Assembly: GCA_016192145.1 (NCBI GenBank)
Contig: JACPUT010000006.1
Location: 620,001-684,000 of the forward strand
DNA from: Acidobacteriota bacterium
GTDB lineage: Bacteria > Acidobacteriota > Holophagae > Holophagales > Holophagaceae
Length of the DNA stretch: 64,000 nucleotides
Direction of reading: 5' to 3'
Shown in pieces: positions 17,623 through 24,683 of this stretch; position 1 is the stretch's first letter; each line of letters begins with the position of its first letter. The notes below the pieces were generated by a model. It saw nothing but the letters and a program-made list of their open reading frames with translations. It was not told where the DNA came from and searched no databases. The position numbers were made by a program, and so were the translations under genes.

Positions 17623-19280
17623 GCCAACACCTTGGTGAGGGCGGCGCGGAGTTCCGCCCGGTAGAAGGCCTTCAACTCCGGATCGGAGACGAAGGGCGTC
17701 ATCATCGTGGAGCGTAGCACCAGCAGCTGGGCATCCCCTTCCCATGTGGCCGGATCCGCGCCGAGGCGGGCGAGGAAGGGCTTCACGCCCGCGCCGTGGG
17801 TGCCCGCGCGCAGCAGGGTGCTCGTGAAGGCGAAGGGCCCCTGGCCGCCGGGGTTGAAGGCCGCGAGCACCTTGGCGCTGAGGGCGTTGAGTTCCTCCAG
17901 CGTGCAGGGGCCGCCCTCGGTGAAGGCGAAGAGGATCACGTCGAGGTCCGGCGGCGTGAGCAGGTGCGCGGTGGCGCGGCCGAAGGCCTTGCCATCCAGC
18001 AGCTCGGCCATGCCGCGGGAGGTGCGCAGGCTTTCCCCCAGGATGCGTCCATAGCCCGCGGCGTCCAGGCTCACGGCCCGGTGGGCCATCCAGCAGGCGG
18101 CCACGGCGGCGCCGGGGCGGCTGCCCTCCAGGGCGTAGGTGCCGGGGTGGTCGGGGTTCCCCTGGTTGATGTAGGCGGCGGGGCTGGCCACGGCGGTGCG
18201 CACCCGCTTGTCCTTGAAGGCGATGGCGCCGGCGGGGTAGGGGATGTAGCCCAGCTTGTGGGGATCCACGGTGGCCCCATCCACTTCCGAAAGCGCGGCG
18301 AGGGCGCCCAACTGGGCGGCGGTGGCGTCGGGCACGAGCGCGCGCAGGCCCTCGAGGTCCAGCAATCCTCCCTTGGGGTTCCGCACCAGGGCCCGGGCGT
18401 AGCCGCCGTAGGCCGCGTCGGCGTGGAGGAAGAAGGTGGCGCCGTGCTTCGCCCGGAAGGCCTCGCGCACGGCGAGGATCTCCGGCAAGGGATCCAGGCC
18501 GCCGCCCTCGGTGGTGCCCACCACGGCGACGCAGGCCAGCACGGGGCGGCCCGCGATGGCAAGGGCTTCGAGCTTGGCCGCGAGATCGGTGGGATCCATG
18601 CGCAGGGAGGCATCCACGGCCACCTTCACGAGGGCCTTGGGCGGCATGCCGAGAAGGTCGATGCTCTTGGCCCAGGAGTAGTGGGCGGTGCTGGGCACGA
18701 GTACGGCCCATTCGGGCTCCGGCCCCTCGCCGGGCGTACCGGCCAGCAGGTCATCCATGGTGAGCCGGCCGAAGGCGGCCCCGCCGCGGCGGGCCAGGTT
18801 CCGGTAGGCCCAGAGGGCTTCCAGGTTGGCCACGGTGCCGCCGCTGCAGAGGTGGGCGAAGCCCGCCTCCGGATCGAAGCCCAGCAGCTCGCAGAGGTCC
18901 CGCCCCACCTCCACTTCCAGCTCGCTGGTGACGGGGCTGGCCTCCTGGGCCACGTTATTGGGGTTGTAGAGCATGGCCGCCAGGTAGCCCACCTGCGCGG
19001 GCAGGAGGGTGTCGCCCACCATGTGGCCCAGGTAGCGGGGGCTGTGCACGGGGGCGCTGCCCTTGAGCCGCGCCAGCAGGCGCCGCAGGGCGGCCTCCGT
19101 GCGGGCCTGGGTCATGAGGAAGTCGCGATCCAGCTGGACGATGGGATCCACCGCGTCGGGATCCCCGGGGTGGAAGCTCCGGCGCCAATGCACGTGATCG
19201 CGGATGGCATCCAGGAACATCCGCTCCTGGGCATCGGCGTTCTGGCCCTGGGGGCCCAGGAATACGGCGCGGGGATCCAT
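17619..19280 (-). CDS. PLP-dependent group II amino-acid decarboxylase family
   Basis: 553 residues. Conserved points: the substrate/cofactor region SGGTVANLEAL, FFLHADAAYGG (Asp contacting PLP nitrogen) and the PLP lysine K342 in DPHKLGYIPYPAGA. The family covers glutamate, tyrosine and aromatic amino-acid decarboxylases. Length is above the usual ~480 because of an N-terminal extension and C-terminal additions. Substrate cannot be assigned. It follows the CRP/FNR regulator by 43 bases and is translationally coupled to the YwiC-like gene, so it belongs to the same transcription unit. Confidence 0.82.
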   Translation of the reverse strand: MDPRAVFLGPQGQNADAQERMFLDAIRDHVHWRRSFHPGDPDAVDPIVQLDRDFLMTQARTEAALRRLLARLKGSAPVHSPRYLGHMVGDTLLPAQVGYLAAMLYNPNNVAQEASPVTSELEVEVGRDLCELLGFDPEAGFAHLCSGGTVANLEALWAYRNLARRGGAAFGRLTMDDLLAGTPGEGPEPEWAVLVPSTAHYSWAKSIDLLGMPPKALVKVAVDASLRMDPTDLAAKLEALAIAGRPVLACVAVVGTTEGGGLDPLPEILAVREAFRAKHGATFFLHADAAYGGYARALVRNPKGGLLDLEGLRALVPDATAAQLGALAALSEVDGATVDPHKLGYIPYPAGAIAFKDKRVRTAVASPAAYINQGNPDHPGTYALEGSRPGAAVAACWMAHRAVSLDAAGYGRILGESLRTSRGMAELLDGKAFGRATAHLLTPPDLDVILFAFTEGGPCTLEELNALSAKVLAAFNPGGQGPFAFTSTLLRAGTHGAGVKPFLARLGADPATWEGDAQLLVLRSTMMTPFVSDPELKAFYRAELRAALTKVLA

Positions 19281-19323
19281 CAGAGGCTCTCTATGGGATT
19301 CGGGGCAGCGGGTCGCCGGGTGC

Positions 19324-19980
19324 TCACGCCGAGCCGCGGCCAGCGGCGAATCCGGGCTGGAGGAGGGTGAGGCGGGTGCCCTCCATGCGGAGGACGCCCT
19401 GATCCTGGAGCTTCCGCAGCTGGCGGCTCAGGGTTTCCCGGGCCATGCCGAGTTCTTCCGCGAGCAGGCCCTTGGGGATGTCCAGCCGGAAGGCGAGGCC
19501 GGGGCGGGTGTGTTCCTGCAGCCATTCCACGAGGCGGGTCTGGGCGTCCTCGGCCTCCACGCGGTGCAGCTTCTGGGCGAGGTTGCGGATGTAGAGGGCC
19601 TGCGCGTGATGCAGCCCCAGATTCAGCTCCATATCCTGGGCCAGGGCCACGAGGAAGGGCTGAATGGGCCAAAAGAAGAGCTTGGAATCCTCGAGGGCCT
19701 CGGCGGTGGCGTAGTAGGTCTCGCCGCTGAAGAGGGCCGTCTCGCCGAAGGTCTGCACGGGGGAGACGAGGCGGAGCGTGGCGGCCTTGGAGGTCTCCGA
19801 GGCGGGATAGCTGAGGCGGATGCGGCCCTTCACCAGCACGTAGAAGCCCTTGCAGGCCTCCCCGCGGTGGTAGAGGATTTCTTTCCGTTTCAAGGTAAGG
19901 GGCTCCTTCATGGCAGCGAGCCTCTCGAAAGAGGCGCCCGTGATGCCACGGAAGAGCGGAGCTTGGGCCCAACGTTCCAT
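19324..19980 (-). CDS. CRP/FNR-family transcription regulator
   Basis: 218 residues when started at MERWAQ (19980); in-frame sequence upstream of that overlaps the divergent promoter and looks non-coding. Residues about 20-130 form a cyclic-nucleotide-type beta roll (YVLVKGRIRLSY, TFGETALFSGE). Residues about 145-210 form the Crp-type HTH with LLAEELGMARETLSRQLRKL. No N-terminal Cys cluster is present, so it is more like DNR/NNR (haem/NO-type) or CRP than the oxygen sensor FNR. An FNR-like site lies 37 bases upstream (20017-20030), suggesting autoregulation. It heads the long minus-strand reductase block. Confidence 0.85.
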   Translation of the reverse strand: MERWAQAPLFRGITGASFERLAAMKEPLTLKRKEILYHRGEACKGFYVLVKGRIRLSYPASETSKAATLRLVSPVQTFGETALFSGETYYATAEALEDSKLFFWPIQPFLVALAQDMELNLGLHHAQALYIRNLAQKLHRVEAEDAQTRLVEWLQEHTRPGLAFRLDIPKGLLAEELGMARETLSRQLRKLQDQGVLRMEGTRLTLLQPGFAAGRGSA

Positions 19981-20016
19981 GTATCCAAGATGGCGCAGCA
20001 ATAGGAGTAGCGGGTC

Positions 20017-20030
20017 TTGAATGTGATCTA
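20017..20030. promoter_or_regulatory. FNR/DNR-like site before the CRP/FNR-family gene
   Basis: TTGAA-TGTG-ATCTA matches 8 of 10 positions of the TTGAT-N4-ATCAA consensus and lies between the regulator start (19980) and the divergent alcohol dehydrogenase start (20165). It may allow autoregulation. Confidence 0.4.
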
Positions 20031-20164
20031 AGGCACCCAAAGAAATGGGGAATTGCCTGCGTGGCAAAGCGGAAGGTTGGGCAGGACTTGACCTGGCGCC
20101 CGTCCACGCGGTGAACGGCGGGAGTGGGCCGGGCGGCCGGTACCATTCAGGTCTGGAGCCCTCC

Positions 20165-21208
20165 ATGCCCACCGCCAAGGCCTTCGCCGCCCTCTCCCGC
20201 ACCACCCCCCTCGTCGCCCACGAGATCCCCCGGCGGGAAACGGGCCCCAAGGACGTGGTCATCGACATCCACTACTGCGGGGTCTGCCATTCGGATATCC
20301 ACCAGGTGCGCGACGAGTGGGGCCGCTCCGTCTACCCCATGGTGCCCGGCCACGAGATCGTGGGCCGGGTCATCGAGGTGGGCCCCGAGGTGAAGGGCTT
20401 CAAGGTGGGCGACCTCGCCGGCGTGGGCTGCCTGGTGGACAGCTGCCGCACCTGCCCCAGCTGCGCGCGGCACCTGGAGCAGTTCTGCGTGGCCGGCTGC
20501 GCCTGGTCCTACAACAGCACGGAGATGGACAAGGCGACGCCCACCTATGGCGGCTATTCCTCCCGCATCGTGGTGGACGAGGCCTTCACCCTGAAGGTGA
20601 GCCCGAAGCTCGATCTGGCCGCGGCCGCGCCCCTCCTTTGCGCCGGCATCACCACCTATTCGCCCCTGCGCCACTGGAAGGTGGGCCAGGGGACGAAGGT
20701 GGGCGTCGTCGGCCTGGGCGGCCTGGGGCACATGGCCGTGAAGCTCGCCGCCGCCATGGGCGCCGAGGTGACCATGCTCAGCACCTCCGCCGCCAAGGAG
20801 GCCGACGCCCGCCGCCTGGGCGCCACGGGCTTCGGCCTCACTTCTGATAAGGAGACGTTCAAGCGCCTCGCGGGCCATTTCGACGTCCTCATCGATACGA
20901 TCAGCGCGCCCCATGACCTCAACGCCTACCTGGGCCTGCTCCGCCTCGACGGCGCCATGGTGCTCCTGGGCGTCCCTCCGGAGCCCGCGAAGGTCGGCGC
21001 CCTCAGCCTCATCGGCGGCCGCAAGGTGCTCACGGGCTCCCTCATCGGCGGGATCCGGGAGACCCAGGAGATGCTCGATTTCTGCGCCGAGCACGGCATC
21101 GTCTCCGACATCGAGCTCATCCCCGTACAGCAGGTCAACGAGGCCTACGAGCGGATGCTCAAATCCGACGTGCGGTACCGCTTCGTGTTGGATATGAAGA
21201 CGTTGTAA
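20165..21208 (+). CDS. Zinc-dependent NAD(P) alcohol dehydrogenase (cinnamyl-alcohol-dehydrogenase/YahK type)
   Basis: 347 residues. The catalytic zinc site is C-x-x-x-H in YCGVCHSDIHQ plus GHEIVG. The structural zinc has the four cysteines of CLVDSCRTCPSCARHLEQFC in part. The Rossmann turn is VGLGGLGHMAVKLA. These are the features of the YahK/AdhC branch of medium-chain dehydrogenases, which reduce aldehydes with NADPH. It is divergent from the CRP/FNR gene and convergent with the DUF2789 gene 23 bases away. No operon partner. Confidence 0.87.
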   Translation: MPTAKAFAALSRTTPLVAHEIPRRETGPKDVVIDIHYCGVCHSDIHQVRDEWGRSVYPMVPGHEIVGRVIEVGPEVKGFKVGDLAGVGCLVDSCRTCPSCARHLEQFCVAGCAWSYNSTEMDKATPTYGGYSSRIVVDEAFTLKVSPKLDLAAAAPLLCAGITTYSPLRHWKVGQGTKVGVVGLGGLGHMAVKLAAAMGAEVTMLSTSAAKEADARRLGATGFGLTSDKETFKRLAGHFDVLIDTISAPHDLNAYLGLLRLDGAMVLLGVPPEPAKVGALSLIGGRKVLTGSLIGGIRETQEMLDFCAEHGIVSDIELIPVQQVNEAYERMLKSDVRYRFVLDMKTL

Positions 21209-21231
21209 GCCCCCTGGAAGCGGGCCGCGCC

Positions 21232-21474
21232 TCAGGAAGAGACCCGGCGCAGCCCGCTGTCCAGCTTGTCGATGAGGATCGCCCAGTCCGCGTCCTGGTC
21301 GAGCTGCTCCTTGAGGAACTCGGCCTGGGAGGCGGTCCAGAAGGGGGCCTCATGGAGCGCCAGGCGGGCCTCCAGGGGCCGGTGGGTCTCGATGAAGCGC
21401 TGGATCGCCGCGGGCTCGGAGGGCAGGCCCAGCTGCGTGAACAGCAACGTCATCGAGGGGAGGTGGCTTTCCAT
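21232..21474 (-). CDS. DUF2789 family protein
   Basis: 80 residues, the full family length. The pattern TLLFTQLGLPSEPAAI, FIETHRPLE, APFWTASQAEFLKEQL and DADWAILIDKLDSGLR is characteristic. Small all-helical protein of unknown function, cytoplasmic. It ends the minus-strand series after two DinB-like genes, 6 bases behind the nearer one. Confidence 0.8.
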   Translation of the reverse strand: MESHLPSMTLLFTQLGLPSEPAAIQRFIETHRPLEARLALHEAPFWTASQAEFLKEQLDQDADWAILIDKLDSGLRRVSS

Positions 21475-21480
21475 GGTCCC

Positions 21481-22065
21481 TTACTTCTTCCGGCTGGCGG
21501 GGGGGATGATGCCGTTCATGCGGAGGTACTCCACCATCTGCCCGTAGTGATCCATGCCGTGGAAGGCCAGGAGCGTGGCGAGCCCGATGGGCGTGGTGGT
21601 CCCTTCGCCGAAGGGGAACTTCATGGCCCGGCTGCCATTCTGGGCCGTGATGCTATTGACGGCCTTGTGGGCGTAGTCGAAGGAGTCCTTCAAGTACTTC
21701 ATGATCTCGGCTTTCGTCTTCAGGTTGTCAGGCCCCATCTCGGGATTGCCGACTTCCACGGGGACCTTCTCCCCCAGGATCTGAGCGCCGATGAAGAAAT
21801 TCACGGCGGAGATGTGCTTCACCTGCTGAGCGAAGGTTTTCACGCCCTTGAACTCTCCCTGGGTGGGGGCGAAATCGAACTTGGCCTCGGGCATGGCATC
21901 CGCGGCGGGGATGAACTGGCCCGACACGAACATGAAGGTGGCGTCCATGGCGGCGCCGACGGTGGGCTCCGCGGCGGGCGCGGCAGGCTTGTCGGCCGGG
22001 GCCTGGGCCTGCAGGGGGGCGGCGAGGGAGAGTCCGAAAGAAAGGATCAGGGCAGCCGATTTCAT
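21481..22065 (-). CDS. Secreted DinB-like four-helix protein (copy 1)
   Basis: 194 residues from ATG 22065, chosen because AAGGAG lies seven bases upstream (an ATG at 22071 is too close to it). A signal peptide (to about residue 22, AQA) precedes a DinB/DUF664-type helical bundle with the metal-ligand-like histidines in QVKHISAVNFF and FHGMDHYGQMVEYL. DinB folds often bind a divalent metal with three His; family enzymes include thiol transferases. The exported location is unusual. It is a clear paralogue of the next gene, sharing GEFKGVKTFAQQ and YLRMNGIIPPASR. Confidence 0.78.
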   Translation of the reverse strand: MKSAALILSFGLSLAAPLQAQAPADKPAAPAAEPTVGAAMDATFMFVSGQFIPAADAMPEAKFDFAPTQGEFKGVKTFAQQVKHISAVNFFIGAQILGEKVPVEVGNPEMGPDNLKTKAEIMKYLKDSFDYAHKAVNSITAQNGSRAMKFPFGEGTTTPIGLATLLAFHGMDHYGQMVEYLRMNGIIPPASRKK

Positions 22066-22142
22066 CGTCATTCTCCTTGTAGTGGGGCGTCAGCTTACAC
22101 CCGGGAGGCAACTCGCGGGCTCGGACGAAATGGTCCTAATTC

Positions 22143-22703
22143 CTACTGGCGACTGGCGGGCGGGATGATGCCGTTCATGCGGAGGTAGACGGCGATCTGG
22201 CCGTAGTGGTCGAAGCCATGGCTCACGCCGATGGTGGCGAAGCCGAGGCGGGTGCCCTTGCCTTCGCCCCAGGGGCTCTTCACGAGGCCCAGGATGTTGC
22301 CTTCGTTCAGGGTGTCCATGGCCTTGTGGAGGTAGGCGAAGGAGTCCTTCAGGTATTTCACCACCTCGCCCTTGGTCTTCAGGGCCTCGGGGCCGTTCTC
22401 TCCACCGGGATCCAGGGCGGGCTTCTCCTCCAGGATGGCGGCGGCCAGCGCGATGTTGACGGAGGCGATGTGCTTGGCCTGCTGGGCGAAGGTCTTCACG
22501 CCCTTGAACTCGCCCTGGCTGGGGGCGAAATGGAAGGCGGCCTCGGGCATGGCCTCCACGGCGGAGACCGCTTCGCTCTCCACGGTGGAGAGGTTGCGGT
22601 TGAAGCTCATGGCGAAGGTGGGGGTGGGAGTGGGCTTCGCGGCGGGAGCCTGCCCTCGCAGGGCGAGCGTGGCGGCGGCGAGGAGAAGGGCGGCGGGCTT
22701 CAT
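22143..22703 (-). CDS. Secreted DinB-like four-helix protein (copy 2)
   Basis: 186 residues; start at 22703 with AAGGAG six bases upstream. Signal peptide (about 1-20), then a DinB-like bundle with His residues in QAKHIASVNIA and SHGFDHYGQIAVYL. It shares long identical stretches with the neighbouring copy (FAPSQGEFKGVKTFAQQ, RMNGIIPPASR), so the pair arose by tandem duplication followed by moderate divergence. It begins 17 bases after the symporter stop and is probably co-transcribed with it. Confidence 0.78.
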   Translation of the reverse strand: MKPAALLLAAATLALRGQAPAAKPTPTPTFAMSFNRNLSTVESEAVSAVEAMPEAAFHFAPSQGEFKGVKTFAQQAKHIASVNIALAAAILEEKPALDPGGENGPEALKTKGEVVKYLKDSFAYLHKAMDTLNEGNILGLVKSPWGEGKGTRLGFATIGVSHGFDHYGQIAVYLRMNGIIPPASRQ

Positions 22704-22719
22704 GGATAGCTCCTTGGAG

Positions 22720-24429
22720 TCAGGTCGTGGGAACGGGGACCTCGGCATCCGGTAAAGCCGGAGCGAGGGCTTGAAAGAGCAGGGCGAAGAGCACGACGAG
22801 GATGCAGCCGATGGCGTTGTACCAGAGGAACGAGATGGGCGTGAACGCGAAGCAGAGGAGCACCACCACCTCGGCGACGAGGGCGGCCCAGAAGGCATTG
22901 CCGCCCCTCACGCGCTTCACGTAGAAGGCCACGAGGAAGATGCCCAGGATGGTGCCGTAGAAGAGGCTGCCGAGGATGTTCACGGCCTCGATGAGGGAGC
23001 CCAATCGCGCGGCGTATTCCGCGAAGGCCATGGCGAAGCAGCCCCAGGCGAAGGTGGCGAGGCGGTTCACCCATACCTCCCGATGCGGGTCGCCGCCCCG
23101 CAAGCGCCGCCAGAGGTCCACCACCGTGGTGGCGCCCAGGGCGCTGATCTCCCCCGACATGGAGGACATGGAGCCCGAGAACACGGCCGCGAGGACGAGG
23201 CCGATGAGCCCCGCGGGCAGGCTGCTGAGCACGTAGGTGAGGAAGATGTAGTTCGTGTCGCTGGGGTTGGTGCCGGGGTTCGCCTTTTGGATGAGCTTCA
23301 CCGCCTGCCCCCGCAGGGCCTCGCTTTGCGCATGGGCCTGCTGGAGGTCGGCCTTGGCGGCTGCGATCGCAGTCGCGTCGGTGCCGTGGCGGGTGAGGAC
23401 GTAGGCCTCGGCCTTGGCGGACTGCTGCTCCCGGGCCTGGGCGAACTCGGCCTCGAGGTTTCGGTAGGCCGCCGCGTCCGGGCCCGCCATCACCTGCTTC
23501 ACGGGGCCTGGGTTGAAGAAGACGGGCGGCGTGTGGAACTGGTAGAACACGAAGACGAGTGCGCCGAGCAGCAGGATCAGGAACTGCATGGGCACCTTGA
23601 TCAGGCCGTTCAGCAGCAGCCCCAGGCGGCTCTGGGTGACGGAGCTGCCCGCCAGGTAGCGCTGCACCTGGGATTGATCGGTGCCGAAATAGGAGAGCAT
23701 CAGGAAGAAGCCGCCGATGAGCCCCGACCACAGGTTGTAGCGGTTGTTGGGATCGAAGCTCGTGTCGATGGCGTTCAGGCGGCCGAGGCCCCCGGCCACA
23801 TGGAGGGCGTCGCCCAGGCTCACGTGGTCGGGCAGGCGGTGCGCCGTCATCACGCCCGCCAGGATCATGCCCAGGGAGACGATCACCATCTGGGAGCTGT
23901 GGGCCCAGGCCACGGCCTTGGTGCCGCCCGTGACCGTGTAGATCATCACCAGGATGCCCACGAGCAGGATGTTGGCGTGGAGGTTCCAGCCCAGGAGCAC
24001 GGAGAGCACGAGGGCGGGCGCGTAGATCGTCAGGCCCACGGCCAGTCCGCGCTGGATCAGGAAGAGGATGGCCGCCAGGAGGCGCGTCTTGAGGTCGAAG
24101 CGCTGCTCGAGGATCTCGTAGGCCGTGCTCGCCTTCAGGCGGTGGAAGAGGGGAATGGCGGTGATGGAGAGCACCACGGCGGCCAGGGGCAAGCCGAAGT
24201 AGAACTGCACGAAGCGCATGCCATCCACGTAGGCCTGGCCCGGCGTGGAGAGGAAGGTGATGGCGCTCGTCTGCGTGGCGATGATGGAGAGGCCGACGAG
24301 CCACCACTGGTGATCGCGGCCCCCGCCGATGTAGCTTTCGCCCGTCTTCGCGCCGCGCCCCTTGTGGAGGCCCCAGAGCACCACGAAGAGCAGCGAGGCC
24401 CCGAGAACGATCCAGTCGAGGCGGCTCAC
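22720..24429 (-). CDS. Sodium/solute symporter (SSS family)
   Basis: 569 residues, about 13 membrane helices. It begins at GTG 24429, which overlaps the stop of a 42-residue gene (GTGA). The N-terminal ETYIGGR-like element is KTGESYIGGGRDHQWW, and GLIGLVLAAVFSGSMSSMSGEIS is the family signature near helix 9. Between helices near residues 300-390 lies an unusually long hydrophilic, Ala/Gln-rich loop that may form a coiled coil. Substrate unknown: sugars, amino acids and carboxylates are all possible. Confidence 0.82.
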   Translation of the reverse strand: MSRLDWIVLGASLLFVVLWGLHKGRGAKTGESYIGGGRDHQWWLVGLSIIATQTSAITFLSTPGQAYVDGMRFVQFYFGLPLAAVVLSITAIPLFHRLKASTAYEILEQRFDLKTRLLAAILFLIQRGLAVGLTIYAPALVLSVLLGWNLHANILLVGILVMIYTVTGGTKAVAWAHSSQMVIVSLGMILAGVMTAHRLPDHVSLGDALHVAGGLGRLNAIDTSFDPNNRYNLWSGLIGGFFLMLSYFGTDQSQVQRYLAGSSVTQSRLGLLLNGLIKVPMQFLILLLGALVFVFYQFHTPPVFFNPGPVKQVMAGPDAAAYRNLEAEFAQAREQQSAKAEAYVLTRHGTDATAIAAAKADLQQAHAQSEALRGQAVKLIQKANPGTNPSDTNYIFLTYVLSSLPAGLIGLVLAAVFSGSMSSMSGEISALGATTVVDLWRRLRGGDPHREVWVNRLATFAWGCFAMAFAEYAARLGSLIEAVNILGSLFYGTILGIFLVAFYVKRVRGGNAFWAALVAEVVVLLCFAFTPISFLWYNAIGCILVVLFALLFQALAPALPDAEVPVPTT

Positions 24430-24554
24430 GAGAACATCCGGCTGAAGAGGCGCAGGAGGATGATGCAGAGCAGGAGCGCTCCCAGCACGGCCGCGTAGAG
24501 CTTGGGCCAGGTGCCCATGAGGGGCGGGGGGGGCTCGTGGTGGGGTTCGATCAT
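24426..24554 (-). CDS. 42-residue single-helix membrane protein preceding the symporter
   Basis: Reads from ATG 24554: a Pro-rich cytoplasmic start (MIEPHHEPPPPLM), then one hydrophobic helix (about residues 15-36, YAAVLGALLLCIILLRLF) and a short end. Its TGA overlaps the GTG start of the symporter by four bases, so translation is probably coupled. Small membrane subunits next to SSS transporters are known in other bacteria and can be required for activity. No named family is recognised. Confidence 0.6.
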   Translation of the reverse strand: MIEPHHEPPPPLMGTWPKLYAAVLGALLLCIILLRLFSRMFS

Positions 24555-24578
24555 GGGGTCACGGGGAAAGAAAGGATC

Positions 24579-24674
24579 ACCACCAAGACACCAAGACACC
24601 AAGAAAAGATGAGAAGGGGAACGACAGGGTCTTTTGCTTTTCTTGGTGTCTTGGTGTCTTGGTGTCTTGGTGGT
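24579..24674. repeat. Inverted repeat B: tandem 8-bp CACCAAGA units
   Basis: The left arm (about 24579-24608) has three CACCAAGA units followed by AAAG. The right arm (about 24637-24675) is the reverse complement with four units. About 28 bases separate them. The hairpin lies between the PIG-L gene and the 42-residue gene, both on the minus strand. Architecture is like elements A and C, although the unit sequence differs. Confidence 0.85.
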
Positions 24675-24683
24675 GAATCAGAT

